From: an uncultured Hyphomicrobiales bacterium
GTDB taxonomy: Bacteria > Pseudomonadota > Alphaproteobacteria > Rhizobiales > Xanthobacteraceae
Direction: 5' to 3'
NCBI GenBank assembly: GCA_903878085.1
Contig: CAIRGJ010000062.1
Span: forward strand, 124,001 to 188,000
Length of the DNA: 64,000 bases
In this document: one piece after another, positions 50,473-59,576 of the stretch
How the letters are laid out: the number at the start of each line of letters is the position of its first letter
Numbering within the stretch: the first letter of the stretch is position 1
Notes under the pieces: generated by a model
Seen by the model: the letters and a program-made list of their open reading frames with translations, nothing else
What the model was told of the DNA's origin: nothing
The model's database searches: none
Position numbers and translations under genes: made by a program

Positions 50473-52617
50473 ATGGCAGGTTTAGACCAACTCAAGATCA
50501 CGTTCTTCGACGAATGTGACGAAGCGATGCAGCAGATCGAGGCTGGCCTTACGGACATCCGTGCGGGCCAAGGCTCGGACGACACGATCAATTCAGTGTT
50601 TCGCGCGGTCCATTCGGTCAAGGGTGGTGCCGGTATTTTCGGTTTTGAATCGCTCGTCGGATTTGCCCATGTTCTGGAAACCGTGCTCGATGGATTGCGC
50701 GCCGGAAGGCTCGTGGCAACGGACGACAATGTCGGCGTATTGCTGCAGGCGAGTGACGTCCTGTCCGATCTCGTGTCGATGTCGCGGTCAAATAAGCCGA
50801 TCGAATCGGGATACGGCAGCGAATGCCGCGTTGCGCTCGAACTTATCATCAAGCAGGAGGGCGGCGGCGCCAGCGAAGGAGCCGGCGACGATTCTTCGGC
50901 ACCTGCCGATTTTGACGGTTTCGACTTCAAGCCGGTGCAGGTCAACTTCGATGAACCCGCGGCCAACGCGAAGCGGTCTTACTCGATCACCTTCCGCCCG
51001 AAGCCGGCGATGCTGAAAAAGGCGAACGAGCCGCTTTATATTCTCCGCGAACTGCGCAAGCTCGGCGAACTCGACCTGGTGGCGCAAACCGATCTTCTGG
51101 CGCCTTTGGCCGAACTCGAACCGGATCACCCATATATCTGGTGGATCGGAACGCTGCAGACCGAAGCGACACGCGCCCAAATCGACGAAGTATTCGAATT
51201 CGTCGCCAGCGATAGTGATCTTGAGATTTCGGAGATAGTGCCGGATTCATCGTCACCTGCGGCCATCGAGATGGCGGACCCCTTCGTCCCGGCCACGTCG
51301 GAACTGGAAATCGCATCGCCGTCGATCGTTCCGGAAGCGGCCGCTGAGAAGCCGGCCGCCGACGCCGCCACCCGCGCGCCTCCGGCAAAGCACGCGGCCA
51401 CCACGACCAGAATTGAACTCGAACGGATCGATCGTGTCGTCAACATGGTCGGCGAATTGGTGATTTCCCAGGCTATGCTGGGGCAGATCGTTCAAGATCT
51501 TCCCGAAGGAACCAGCGGGCGCCTGGCGCAGATTCTTGAGGAGGTGATTCATCACACCCGCGAGTTGAAAGACAGCGTCATGTCGATGCGCGCCCAGCCG
51601 GTCGGCTCGGTGTTTCAGCGCATGCCCCGGCTGGTTCGCGAACTGGCAACTAAAACGCATAAGAAGGTCCGGCTGGAAATGGTCGGTGAGACCACCGAAG
51701 TCGATCGATCGATCATCGAGCGCCTCGGCGATCCGTTGACGCATATCATCCGCAACTCGGTCGATCACGGCATCGAGTCGCCCGCCGACCGGATTGCCGC
51801 CGGAAAGAACGAGGAGGGGGTGATTCGCCTCTCCGCCGAACACCGCGGCGGCCGCATTATCATCGAGGTCAAAGACGACGGCGCCGGCATCAACGCGGAG
51901 CGCGTGCTGAGAAAAGCGAAGGAAAAAGGCTTGGTGCGGCCCGACGCGAACCTGACCGACGACGAGGTCGCCAATCTCATCATGTTGCCCGGATTTTCGA
52001 CCGCCGAAACCGTGTCCGACATCTCGGGACGCGGCGTGGGCATGGACGTCGTCCGCAGCAATATCCAGGACATCGGCGGCCGAATATCGCTCAAGTCGGT
52101 GCCCGGCCGCGGCATGACGATCCAGTTGGCCTTGCCGCTGACGCTTGCCGTCATGGACGGCATGGTGATCAAGGTCGGCGACCAGACCTACGTCATGCCA
52201 TTGTCGGCGATTGTCGAGTGTCTGCGTCCCGCGCGTTCCGATGTCAGCAACCTGATCGGCACCCGCGGAATGTTGCACCTGCGCGGTGAATTCGTACCGC
52301 TCGTTCTGTTGAGCGAATTGCTGGACGTCGGCACCGAGGCCAAGGATGCCGGCGAACGTGTCGTCATCATCACCGATGCCGGCGAAGGTACGCATTTCGG
52401 ACTCATTGTCGACGAACTGTGTGGCCATCAGCAGGTCGTGATCAAGAGTATCGAGGAGAGTTACGGCGCGGTTCCGGGAATCGCCGCTGCGACAATTCTC
52501 GGCAATGGACGCGTTGCATTCATTCTCGATGTCGAGAAGCTGTCGGATATTGCGGTCAGTTCGGCGCTGAACGACGGGATGCCTACAACGCGGTCCGCTA
52601 CAGCTATGGTTGCCTAA
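50473..52617 (+). CDS. cheA: Chemotaxis histidine kinase CheA
   Basis: 714 residues. P1 HPt domain with phospho-His47 in AVHSVKGGAG; P2-like linker region; P3 dimerisation helices (ERIDRVVNMVGELVISQA); P4 kinase with N-box NSVDHGIESP, G1 DDGAGIN and G2 GRGVGMDVV; and P5 CheW-like domain (VVIKSIEESYGAVPGI at its end). It phosphorylates CheY and CheB in response to receptors. 26 bp after the STAS-CheY gene. Confidence 0.96.
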   Translation: MAGLDQLKITFFDECDEAMQQIEAGLTDIRAGQGSDDTINSVFRAVHSVKGGAGIFGFESLVGFAHVLETVLDGLRAGRLVATDDNVGVLLQASDVLSDLVSMSRSNKPIESGYGSECRVALELIIKQEGGGASEGAGDDSSAPADFDGFDFKPVQVNFDEPAANAKRSYSITFRPKPAMLKKANEPLYILRELRKLGELDLVAQTDLLAPLAELEPDHPYIWWIGTLQTEATRAQIDEVFEFVASDSDLEISEIVPDSSSPAAIEMADPFVPATSELEIASPSIVPEAAAEKPAADAATRAPPAKHAATTTRIELERIDRVVNMVGELVISQAMLGQIVQDLPEGTSGRLAQILEEVIHHTRELKDSVMSMRAQPVGSVFQRMPRLVRELATKTHKKVRLEMVGETTEVDRSIIERLGDPLTHIIRNSVDHGIESPADRIAAGKNEEGVIRLSAEHRGGRIIIEVKDDGAGINAERVLRKAKEKGLVRPDANLTDDEVANLIMLPGFSTAETVSDISGRGVGMDVVRSNIQDIGGRISLKSVPGRGMTIQLALPLTLAVMDGMVIKVGDQTYVMPLSAIVECLRPARSDVSNLIGTRGMLHLRGEFVPLVLLSELLDVGTEAKDAGERVVIITDAGEGTHFGLIVDELCGHQQVVIKSIEESYGAVPGIAAATILGNGRVAFILDVEKLSDIAVSSALNDGMPTTRSATAMVA

Positions 52618-52679
52618 AGAGCGGCGGGAATTGATCTCGCCGAATACAGTATGTGGGCCGATGCCCAGGAGTGATGCGA

Positions 52680-53069
52680 ATGCCAAATGCGAACGCTGTC
52701 AAAGTGCTTCTTGTCGACGATCAAAACAGTGTGCGGCAAATGGCCCGCATAACGCTGGAAGAGATCGGGTTTCGGCAGATATCGGAGGCTGAAAACGGGG
52801 TGCAGGCGATGCACACCGCCTCGCTTCAGCCGATCGACCTGATCATCTCGGATTACAACATGCCGGAGATGGACGGCTTGGCGCTGCTGCGCGCCGTGCG
52901 GAGCCATCCCGTCGTGCGGAAAGTCCCCTTTATCCTGCTGACCGGGCGCGGCGACCGTGAGCTCGTAGTCAAGGCGGCCGAAGCCGGTGTCAACAACTAC
53001 CTGGTCAAGCCGTTTACCGCCGCGGTCCTGCGCGAAAAGATAGAGCAGGTCATGGGAAAGCTGTCGTAA
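52680..53069 (+). CDS. cheY: CheY-like response regulator
   Basis: 129 residues from the ATG at 52680 (AGGAG 8 nt upstream). Single receiver domain: acidic pair in VLLVDDQ, phospho-Asp in ISDYNMPEMDG, Thr in LLTGRGDR and Lys in LVKPF. A second output regulator, besides the STAS-linked CheY, for the flagellar motor or as a phosphate sink. Confidence 0.94.
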   Translation: MPNANAVKVLLVDDQNSVRQMARITLEEIGFRQISEAENGVQAMHTASLQPIDLIISDYNMPEMDGLALLRAVRSHPVVRKVPFILLTGRGDRELVVKAAEAGVNNYLVKPFTAAVLREKIEQVMGKLS

Positions 53070-53088
53070 TCCTTCGGGTATCGGCGCA

Positions 53089-53532
53089 ATGGGGCTACAT
53101 CGGCACGGAAACGCAGCAGTGAAAGTCGAAGAAGCTGAAGATGACGTCGGCGCATTCCTCGCGGTGTTTGCCGCGCTCCTTCTAGACAACGCGCTGAGTC
53201 TCGACGAGACCGTCAGCCGCGTGACCGACCTCGTTATGGCAAGTGGCAAGCCAAGCCGTGACCTGGTCGTTGCCTTGCAAAGCTTCGATCGCCTGAAGCA
53301 GGAGTTCGAGGGGCTTGGCGAGGCGCTGACGCGCTATGCGGAGGCGCACAGCAGCACCCCGGTCGGCGGCGATGAGCGCGCGCAGCTTGGGCAAAATGTT
53401 ATCGCCGCGATCACTGTTGCGGATCTCAAGGAGCGCCTGTTGCGCCGGTTCGAGGATGAAACGAGCGATACCCCCGCGCCACAGCTCTCGCCCGAAGTTC
53501 TTGCTCAAGTGAATGTCGATATAACGTTCTGA
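53089..53532 (+). CDS. Unknown chemotaxis-operon protein
   Basis: 147 residues from the ATG at 53089; a GTG at 53119 is an alternative. Predicted mainly helical (AFLAVFAALLLDNALSLDE, RDLVVALQSFDRLKQEFEGL). No cysteine or obvious catalytic motif. Its place between cheY and a DUF2336 gene and its helical, CheZ-like composition suggest an accessory role in chemotaxis, but I do not recognise a named family. Confidence 0.75.
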   Translation: MGLHRHGNAAVKVEEAEDDVGAFLAVFAALLLDNALSLDETVSRVTDLVMASGKPSRDLVVALQSFDRLKQEFEGLGEALTRYAEAHSSTPVGGDERAQLGQNVIAAITVADLKERLLRRFEDETSDTPAPQLSPEVLAQVNVDITF

Positions 53533-53551
53533 CCGCAAAGGCTGCCGTTCG

Positions 53552-54646
53552 ATGAGCTCGCAAACAGCCATTATCAGCGAATTGGAAGATGCGCTCGCCC
53601 ATGGCTCCGCCGAACGGCGCGCCAAAACCCTCCACCGTGTGACCGATCTATTCGTCTTTGGGTCCACCCACTTTTCCAAGGATCATGTCGCCGTTTTCGA
53701 CGGCGTCTTCCAGCATCTCTTGGCGGACGTGGAACTGTCCGCGCGCGAAGCGCTCGCAGTGCGGCTGGCGCCGCTCAAGAATGCGCCGCCAAAGACAATC
53801 CGTCAGTTGGCATTCGAGGACGAGATTGCGGTTGCCGGTCCGGTGCTGGCACAGACCGATCTGCTCGAAAACGTCGCCTTGGTCGAGAACGCCAAAACCA
53901 AGAGCCAGAAGCACCTCTTGGCGATCTCGCGGCGCAAGGCGCTTGCGGAGACCGTCACCGACGTCCTGGTCGAACGCGGCGATCGCGAAGTTGCGCTTAA
54001 CGTGGCCCAAAACCAGAGCGCCCAATTTTCGGAAGCTGGCTACGTCAGGCTGGTCAAACGTTCCGAAGGCGACGACGAATTGGCGCGGTCGGTCGGTTCG
54101 CGGCCCGAAATCCGGCGTCAGCATTTTCTCAAGCTTTTGAACACGGCCTCAAGCGCCGTGCGCACTACGCTTGAGGCGGCACACCCCGAGATAGCTGACG
54201 AAATAAGGAACGTTGTCGGTAACATAGCGGCCGCAATCCAGGAAAAGGCTACTGCCGGATCGCGCAACTACGTCGCCGCGCGGCGGCATCTTGCCTCCAT
54301 CCAGACAAAACGCCACCTCGGCGAAAGCGATGTGGCAGCTTTCGCGCAGGCTGGAAAATTTGAAGAGACCGCCCTCGCTCTTGCGACCCTGTGCGCCTTG
54401 CCGCTCGACGTTATCGAACGGGTGATGGTGCAGGATCTGGAAGAAACGATTCTGATTGTCGCGAAGGCGGTTGGACTATCGTGGTCCACGGTGAAAGCCG
54501 TTCTTCGGCTTTGTGCCGGCAAGAACGGGGTATCGGAGCAATCGCTGGGACGCTGTCTTGCTGTCTTCAGCAAGATGAAACAGGAGACGGCGCAACACGT
54601 CGTCGAATTTCAACGCAAGCACCAGTCGTCGCCGCCGGCCCGCTGA
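53552..54646 (+). CDS. DUF2336 family protein, long form
   Basis: 364 residues starting ATGAGCTCGCAAACA, 19 bp after the previous gene. N-terminal repeats parallel the short paralog at 43169-43777 (HRVTDLFVFG, LAVRLAPLKNAPPKTI, AQFSEAGYVRLVKR). The extra C-terminal region (about 230-364) includes LCALPLDVIERVMVQDLEE and GLSWSTVKAVL, characteristic of full-length DUF2336. Helical scaffold of unknown function, here tied to chemotaxis by operon context. Last gene of the plus-strand chemotaxis run. Confidence 0.88.
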   Translation: MSSQTAIISELEDALAHGSAERRAKTLHRVTDLFVFGSTHFSKDHVAVFDGVFQHLLADVELSAREALAVRLAPLKNAPPKTIRQLAFEDEIAVAGPVLAQTDLLENVALVENAKTKSQKHLLAISRRKALAETVTDVLVERGDREVALNVAQNQSAQFSEAGYVRLVKRSEGDDELARSVGSRPEIRRQHFLKLLNTASSAVRTTLEAAHPEIADEIRNVVGNIAAAIQEKATAGSRNYVAARRHLASIQTKRHLGESDVAAFAQAGKFEETALALATLCALPLDVIERVMVQDLEETILIVAKAVGLSWSTVKAVLRLCAGKNGVSEQSLGRCLAVFSKMKQETAQHVVEFQRKHQSSPPAR

Positions 54647-54668
54647 TCCGCGTTACCGCGAAGCGGGG

Positions 54669-55178
54669 TCAGTCGTCATCCTTGCCGGGACTTATGCTGG
54701 CGATGCCGGCGATGCGGCGCAGGCCGCCGGTCAGTTCGGCGATCTGCTCTTGCGTCAAATTGCCTTGGGCTCTTACCACATAGAGCAGTGCGTTGATGTG
54801 GCAGTCGATCATCTCCTTTTCGTAGGCCGCGCCGGCTTTGATTGAGTCAAGAACCTCGCAGAGTGTCGTGGCGATGGAAGTGACGACCGCATAGCCCATG
54901 GTCGTGCCAACATCCCGCACTTCTCCGCAGACACGATAGGTGTGTTCCATCGGATTTGGGGCGCGGGGATCGGCATCAAGTTCGGCAAGGACGCCGGCGA
55001 GCTCTTTCATTTGGCAATCGAGCCAATCGATGAAGCCCATCTTCATCTCATCGACTTGGCGTTGGGCCGCCGCGAGGGCCTTGTCGCGCTCTGGGCCACC
55101 CGGTCGCCGCGCCATGTGTTCGTAGTGGGTGTCGGGGTAGAATTCTTCGGCATTGTGTTTCGGCGGTTGTACCATCAC
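54669..55178 (-). CDS. HPt-like helical protein without phospho-histidine
   Basis: 169 residues. The C-terminal part has the layout of an HPt four-helix domain: EVRDVGTTMGYAVVTSIATTLCEVLD where an HPt would show HDIKGxGxxFGY. The phospho-accepting histidine position is occupied by E/V, so phosphotransfer is unlikely. The start overlaps the stop of the receiver gene at 55175 (4 bp), so the two form a pair. Possibly a receiver-binding partner or decoy. Confidence 0.68.
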   Translation of the reverse strand: MMVQPPKHNAEEFYPDTHYEHMARRPGGPERDKALAAAQRQVDEMKMGFIDWLDCQMKELAGVLAELDADPRAPNPMEHTYRVCGEVRDVGTTMGYAVVTSIATTLCEVLDSIKAGAAYEKEMIDCHINALLYVVRAQGNLTQEQIAELTGGLRRIAGIASISPGKDDD

Positions 55179-55759
55179 GATTGTCCGGCCCTTGCGGCGG
55201 TAAACAGACTGTCGATGTCGTTTTGGGCCAGGGCTGGCCCGCTCTCTTCGGCGACATTGACCATTGAGTCGCCTTTTCGGCGTCCGACCCCGCCGGGGAA
55301 GCCTTCGATTTTGTAGCGCCGATCCGGTCCGAAATAGTTAGGCGTATCGACGAACGGCCGTGGGTGAAACGCGATCCAGCCAAGCCGGTCATACAAACTG
55401 TTCGGCGACATCGGCTTGGCGACCACCATATTCGCACCGGAGTCGCGGGCGCTTTTGACGATTTTTTCGCTGGTATTGCTGGTCATCAGGAGGATCGGCA
55501 AAGTGCGATTCTCGTTATCGGCGTTACCGCGGATGGTGCGCGTGAGCGCCAGTCCGCCATGGGGAGGCAACTGCAAATCGCACAGCAGCATGCCGATTTT
55601 CTGGCTGGAAAGCGCCTGGAAGAGCCCGCTCGACTGCTCAGCTTCAAGAATCTTGTTGGCGCCGAAGCCACGCAACATGCCGTTGATTACGCGGCGCGTG
55701 AAGGCACTAGGATCTGCGACAAGAATGGTGAGGTCGCGCAAATTGACTGTTGATTTCAT
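55175..55759 (-). CDS. Response regulator receiver protein
   Basis: 194 residues. Receiver domain (about 8-130): VADPSAFTRRVINGMLRGFG, phospho-Asp in LLCDLQLPPHGG, Lys in VVAKPMSP. The first acidic pair is reduced to one Asp (VADPS). The C-terminal ~60 residues (PNYFGPDRRYKIEGFPGGVG, then ALAQNDIDSLF) form a short tail with a PDRRxK motif seen in some alphaproteobacterial receivers. Pairs with the HPt-like gene downstream. Confidence 0.88.
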   Translation of the reverse strand: MKSTVNLRDLTILVADPSAFTRRVINGMLRGFGANKILEAEQSSGLFQALSSQKIGMLLCDLQLPPHGGLALTRTIRGNADNENRTLPILLMTSNTSEKIVKSARDSGANMVVAKPMSPNSLYDRLGWIAFHPRPFVDTPNYFGPDRRYKIEGFPGGVGRRKGDSMVNVAEESGPALAQNDIDSLFTAARAGQS

Positions 55760-56232
55760 GTGGACCTATTGCCGACACGCACATGTCTTCAAGCGGGATA
55801 CAGCCTGCCTTGTCCAAGCTGTCGTCGCGGTTGAATCATCGTCGCAATATGGGCAATCAAGATAAGTTTCGAATTAAAGTTTCACATCGGCAAAAATGAC
55901 AAACTACAATAACAAACGATGCGGGCAATTCTAACGGCCAGTTCGCGAAATAATACAACCGCAGATAAATTGCAACCAAGCTCCGGTTCATCGCCGCTAT
56001 GCCGTGCGAATCACGCAGCGGCGGTAATTCTAAGTTTGAAAATGGTCGAGCGGTATTGACGTAGAGAAAATTGTGAACGGCGATACAGAATAGCAAACTA
56101 GCTTATCATAATTTGGTGCGTTTTGAATTATGCATTACAGAAATATTAAATACGTCATGAGAATTTCGATGGTGTTCGCAGGCGAATGGCACAGTGCTCG
56201 CGTGATGGCCTCGCACAAACATACTGTCTCGA
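55760..56232. other. AT-rich upstream region of the Fnr-like gene
   Basis: Divergent gap between the receiver gene and the Crp/Fnr-type gene. Notably AT-rich at 55860-56160. No gene or consensus FNR box that I can support. Likely promoter region for both directions. Confidence 0.5.
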
Positions 56233-57111
56233 ATGCTGGTCTTGGAAAGGAAATCGGACTTGGAAATCGCGGTCCAAGAAGCGGAAGCCGGACGAAGCGC
56301 TGACGGGCTTCATATTGCGCATTCCAGTTTCCCGCTCGACGCGCCGGGGTTAGACGTCGGGCGCTCGGCCCGCATCCCGGCCTTATCGCAGCAGAATGTG
56401 ACGCAAGACCCGGCCGATTGTGTCACTTGTGCGCTGTTCAGCCGGTGCGGCGGAGAGGATAGCCAGCAGGCGGAAAACTATCATCTCGATATGTCGCGGC
56501 TATCCTACTCGACCCACACGGCGGCGACGCGCCGTACGATTCGCCATCCGAAAGAGTGGTCCGAATTTGTCCTGGTTATATGCAGCGGCTGGGCTGTGTC
56601 GTCGATCGCGCTGCCGGATGGCCGCCGGCAAGTCCTGTCGATTCTGCTTCCGGGCGATATTGTCTGCGCGACCAGCCTATTCGAGCCAATATCTGGTTAC
56701 GCGGTCGATGCCATTACCGACGTGAGCTATCGAAGGTTCAAGCGCACCGACCTCAAAGCCCTTTTGTCCAGAAACTACGGGCTGTTTGAAAGACTCGCAA
56801 AGATATGGACCGACGAGAGCGAGCGCGCCGATCAATTGGCGCTCGATCTTGGGCGGCGACGGGCTGACGAGCGCGTCGCGCGATTCATTCTGAATCTGGC
56901 GGACAGGCTCGTCAAACGCGGCATGGCCGACGGCCAGACGATGGATTTTCCGCTGCGCCAACGGCACATCGCCGACGCCACGGGATTGACCGCTGTTCAC
57001 GTCAGCAAAGTGTTGGGCGAGTTTCAACGTCTCGGTATGATCAAGATTCTCGATCGCGCGCTAACGATCGTCGACGAGAAGGAGCTTCGGCGCGTCGGTG
57101 CACCGCATTAG
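56233..57111 (+). CDS. Crp/Fnr-family regulator with Fnr-type cysteines
   Basis: 292 residues. N-terminal Cys63-x2-Cys66-x5-Cys72 (DCVTCALFSRC) has exactly the spacing of the N-terminal iron-sulfur ligands in E. coli FNR. The effector domain contains LLPGDIVCATSLFEPISGY, and the C-terminal winged helix has MDFPLRQRHIADATGLTAVHVSKVLGEF. The fourth ligand at its usual place is not obvious; C102-region and GDIVC cysteines are candidates. Probably an oxygen- or redox-responsive regulator. Its paralog follows. Confidence 0.88.
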   Translation: MLVLERKSDLEIAVQEAEAGRSADGLHIAHSSFPLDAPGLDVGRSARIPALSQQNVTQDPADCVTCALFSRCGGEDSQQAENYHLDMSRLSYSTHTAATRRTIRHPKEWSEFVLVICSGWAVSSIALPDGRRQVLSILLPGDIVCATSLFEPISGYAVDAITDVSYRRFKRTDLKALLSRNYGLFERLAKIWTDESERADQLALDLGRRRADERVARFILNLADRLVKRGMADGQTMDFPLRQRHIADATGLTAVHVSKVLGEFQRLGMIKILDRALTIVDEKELRRVGAPH

Positions 57112-57320
57112 TAACTAAAAGGTTAACCGGCGGCGTTTTTCTTCGAATATCGAATACGTAGAACTACTGATTTGCGTAAAATGAAACATTCGATCAGATC
57201 GTCAAGATACTTGTGCAGTGTGCGAAAACAAAATGGATGAACATTCGCAGTCGTCACGCGCCGAATTGTCGAGGCCCAAGTCTCGAAAGTTGAACGTGTC
57301 GAAGCCGAACAAAAAAATGG

Positions 57321-58097
57321 ATGCACAACCTTGAACACACTCTCAACCTTCATCGAATCGGATCCCAGCATGGTCCCCGCGCACTTTGGTGCGGGCTCGA
57401 TGGACGAGCAAAGCCTGTATTCGACATTCACGCATTGGGCCGAATCAGCTGCGGAGCAGCAACCGGGCGCGCTGCCGCTCAACACCTCCACACCTCCACC
57501 CACACCATTCCTGCCCGGCGCACGATCTGTCATCCGTCGGAATCGCCGGATTTCGTGATCGTCATTTGCAAGGGCTGGGTGACATCCTCGATTTCCTTGT
57601 CGGACGGACGCCGCCAGATTCTCGCGTTCTTTTTGCCCGGGGATATTGTCTCGACGCCGAGCCTGTTCGAGCCGATATCCGGCCGCCTCATCGAAGCGGT
57701 AACGGAAGTGACCTACCGCAAGTTCAAGCGGAGCGAGCTTAAGACCATCCTTTTCAAGAATCCCAGCCTGTTCGAGAAAGTTTCGAAGTGCTGGATCGAG
57801 GAAAAGGCGAACTCCGATCAGCTGGCTCTCGATCTCGGCCGCCGGACGGCCGACGAGCGAATCGCCCGGCTGATTTTGAATCTTGCGGAACGCCTGGCCA
57901 AGCGCGGCATGGTGCACGGCCAGACACTGGACTTTCCGTTGCGTCAGCGACAGATTGCGGACGCCACCGGGCTTACACCCGTCCACGTCAGCAAAGTGCT
58001 CGGCGAGTTTCAACGGGCCGATCTGATCGAAATCAGCAACCGCTCGCTCGTGATCACCAACGAACCGGCCCTGCGGCAAATCGCCGGCCCGAAGTAG
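57321..58097 (+). pseudogene. Crp/Fnr-family paralog, frame shifted by an 8-bp duplication
   Basis: From 57500 on the frame encodes a clear paralog of the preceding regulator (ARRTICHPSESPDFVIVICKGW, FFLPGDIVSTPSLFEPISGR, FPLRQRQIADATGLTPVHVSKVL). The homologous N-terminus (DEQSLYSTFTHWAESAAEQQ) lies in another frame from 57331. An exact 8-bp tandem duplication at 57483-57498 separates them; removing one unit restores one continuous protein. An ATG at 57321 gives a 258-residue frame without that N-terminus, so a shortened product may be made. The Fnr-type cysteines are absent. Confidence 0.8.
57483..57498 (+). repeat. 8-bp tandem duplication causing a frameshift
   Basis: Two exact copies of CACCTCCA. 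Deleting one changes the reading from LNTST-PPP to LNTST-HTIPARRT, which aligns with SYSTHTAATRRT of the paralog. Confidence 0.9.
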
Positions 58098-58099
58098 CC

Positions 58100-58423
58100 A
58101 TGCCGTCTTACCGCGCGAGGCTGGCAGCGGTGCTGGGAGCCCTCGGCAATCGGCCTTGGCCGACGGCCGAGCGCTCATTGCACGGGAAGCCCATGCGCTG
58201 AAAGGCGCGGCCGGCGCTTTCGGCTTCGCCTATTTGTCCGGCCTGGCGCTAAATTTGGAACGGCACTGCCGCCGACATCGGCGAAGCCGGCGACGCAGCT
58301 CTGGTCGATGAGATTGAACGGGCCTTCGCGACGGCCAACAACAATTCGCACCGCAAGCGTAGCAAGCTCAATAAACGCATTTCAAGCGCACGAATGCGAC
58401 AACTCAACATTCCGTGCCAGTGA
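58100..58423 (+). pseudogene. HPt-domain gene remnant
   Basis: Three pieces in shifting frames: RLAAVLGALGNR from the ATG at 58100, then SALADGRALIAREAHALKGAAG and FGFAYLSGLALNLER (frame of 58192), then GTAADIGEAGDAALVDEIER from about 58259, ending at the TGA 58421-58423. The AHALKGAAGAFGF segment is the phospho-His motif of HPt domains. At least two frameshifts break it, so it is a pseudogene; it may once have belonged to a hybrid kinase. Confidence 0.75.
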
Positions 58424-58622
58424 CCGTTCCCTTGCATTGTGATGCGAAGGTGGGCGGGGCCATGTGGCATCATCGTGCCGCCTCCCGCGGTTCACGCTGC
58501 GCCGGGCATGAAAAGTCGATCCTTAAAGCCTAGGATGGGCATTCTCGTTCACGCGCCGAAAGGATATATTCCGGTTTGTGGGAGGCGGTACAGCCTGCCT
58601 CGCCCGGGATCGACGTAAGCTC

Positions 58623-59471
58623 ATGCTCTCGACTCTTGCGATCAGTCGCCGCGCGGCGGCCGGTGCCTTTGGCGCGCTGGCCTGCTTGAGCGTGTGTGCG
58701 CCTGCTTCGGCGCAGAGCCGGTTGAGGGCTCATTACACCATCTCGATGACCGGCGTGCCGATCGGCCAGATTGCCTGGCTCGCCGCCATTGGCGACCAGC
58801 GTTACACGACGTCCGCCACCGGCAAGGCCAGCGGCGTGCTGAGCGTACTGGTGAACGGCGAGGGCGCGGTCGATGTTCGTGGTGCCGTGACCGACGGCCG
58901 CCTGGCGCCGCGATTCTTCACGTCGAAAATCACGGATGACGAGGGCAACTCCGACTTGCGCATGACGTTCGACGAAGGCGTCGTAAAGGACTTGATCTCG
59001 ACGGCGCCGCCGCCCAGCAAGGACCGGCTGCCGGTGACGGACGCCGATCGCCGCGGTGTTACGGACCCCCTCTCTGCAATGTTGATTCCGGTGGGAGAGG
59101 GCATATTGGCGCCGGTCAATTGCGATCGCGTCTTGTCGATCTTCGACGGACGGCGCCGTTATGACCTCGCGCTATCCTATAAGCGCGTCGATAAGGTTGT
59201 ACTCGAACACAGTTTTTCCGGGATCGTGCTGGTGTGCGGCGTTGTGCTGCAGCCGCTTGCCGGCTATCGCGCCGACAGCATGCTGGTCAAATATGTCGCG
59301 GGTCGGCGCGACATGGAACTGTGGTTTGCGCCGATCGCCGGCACGCCGAACGGTTTGCAGATTTTGGCGCCGATCCGGGTCTTGATGCCGACGTTGGTCG
59401 GAACATTGGAAATCCAGGCGGATCAATTCGATAGCATTCCGGCGGCCACACCGGCCGCGCTGCCGCGCTGA
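58623..59471 (+). CDS. DUF3108 domain-containing protein
   Basis: 282 residues from the ATG at 58623. Signal peptide (AAAGAFGALACLSVCAPASAQ), then a beta-rich domain starting RLRAHYTISMTGVPIGQIAW, with DPLSAMLIPVG and GRRRYDLALSY typical of DUF3108, an outer-membrane/periplasmic protein family of unknown function. Convergent with the deacetylase gene. Confidence 0.82.
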   Translation: MLSTLAISRRAAAGAFGALACLSVCAPASAQSRLRAHYTISMTGVPIGQIAWLAAIGDQRYTTSATGKASGVLSVLVNGEGAVDVRGAVTDGRLAPRFFTSKITDDEGNSDLRMTFDEGVVKDLISTAPPPSKDRLPVTDADRRGVTDPLSAMLIPVGEGILAPVNCDRVLSIFDGRRRYDLALSYKRVDKVVLEHSFSGIVLVCGVVLQPLAGYRADSMLVKYVAGRRDMELWFAPIAGTPNGLQILAPIRVLMPTLVGTLEIQADQFDSIPAATPAALPR

Positions 59472-59520
59472 CGTGGTCGCGAAGGAAAAATGACCGGCAA
59501 GCGCGTTCGGTTTGACGCGC

Positions 59521-59556
59521 AATAAAAAGCCGGCCGCGCAACTTGTGCGCGGCCGG
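59521..59556 (-). terminator. Intrinsic terminator of the deacetylase gene
   Basis: Arms 59530-59540 and 59546-59556 form a perfect 11-bp stem (CCGGCCGCGCA/TGCGCGGCCGG) with loop ACTTG. On the minus strand a CTTTTTATT tail follows. 20 bp after the deacetylase stop. Confidence 0.88.
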
Positions 59557-59576
59557 TCTATGTCGCCACCGAAGTG

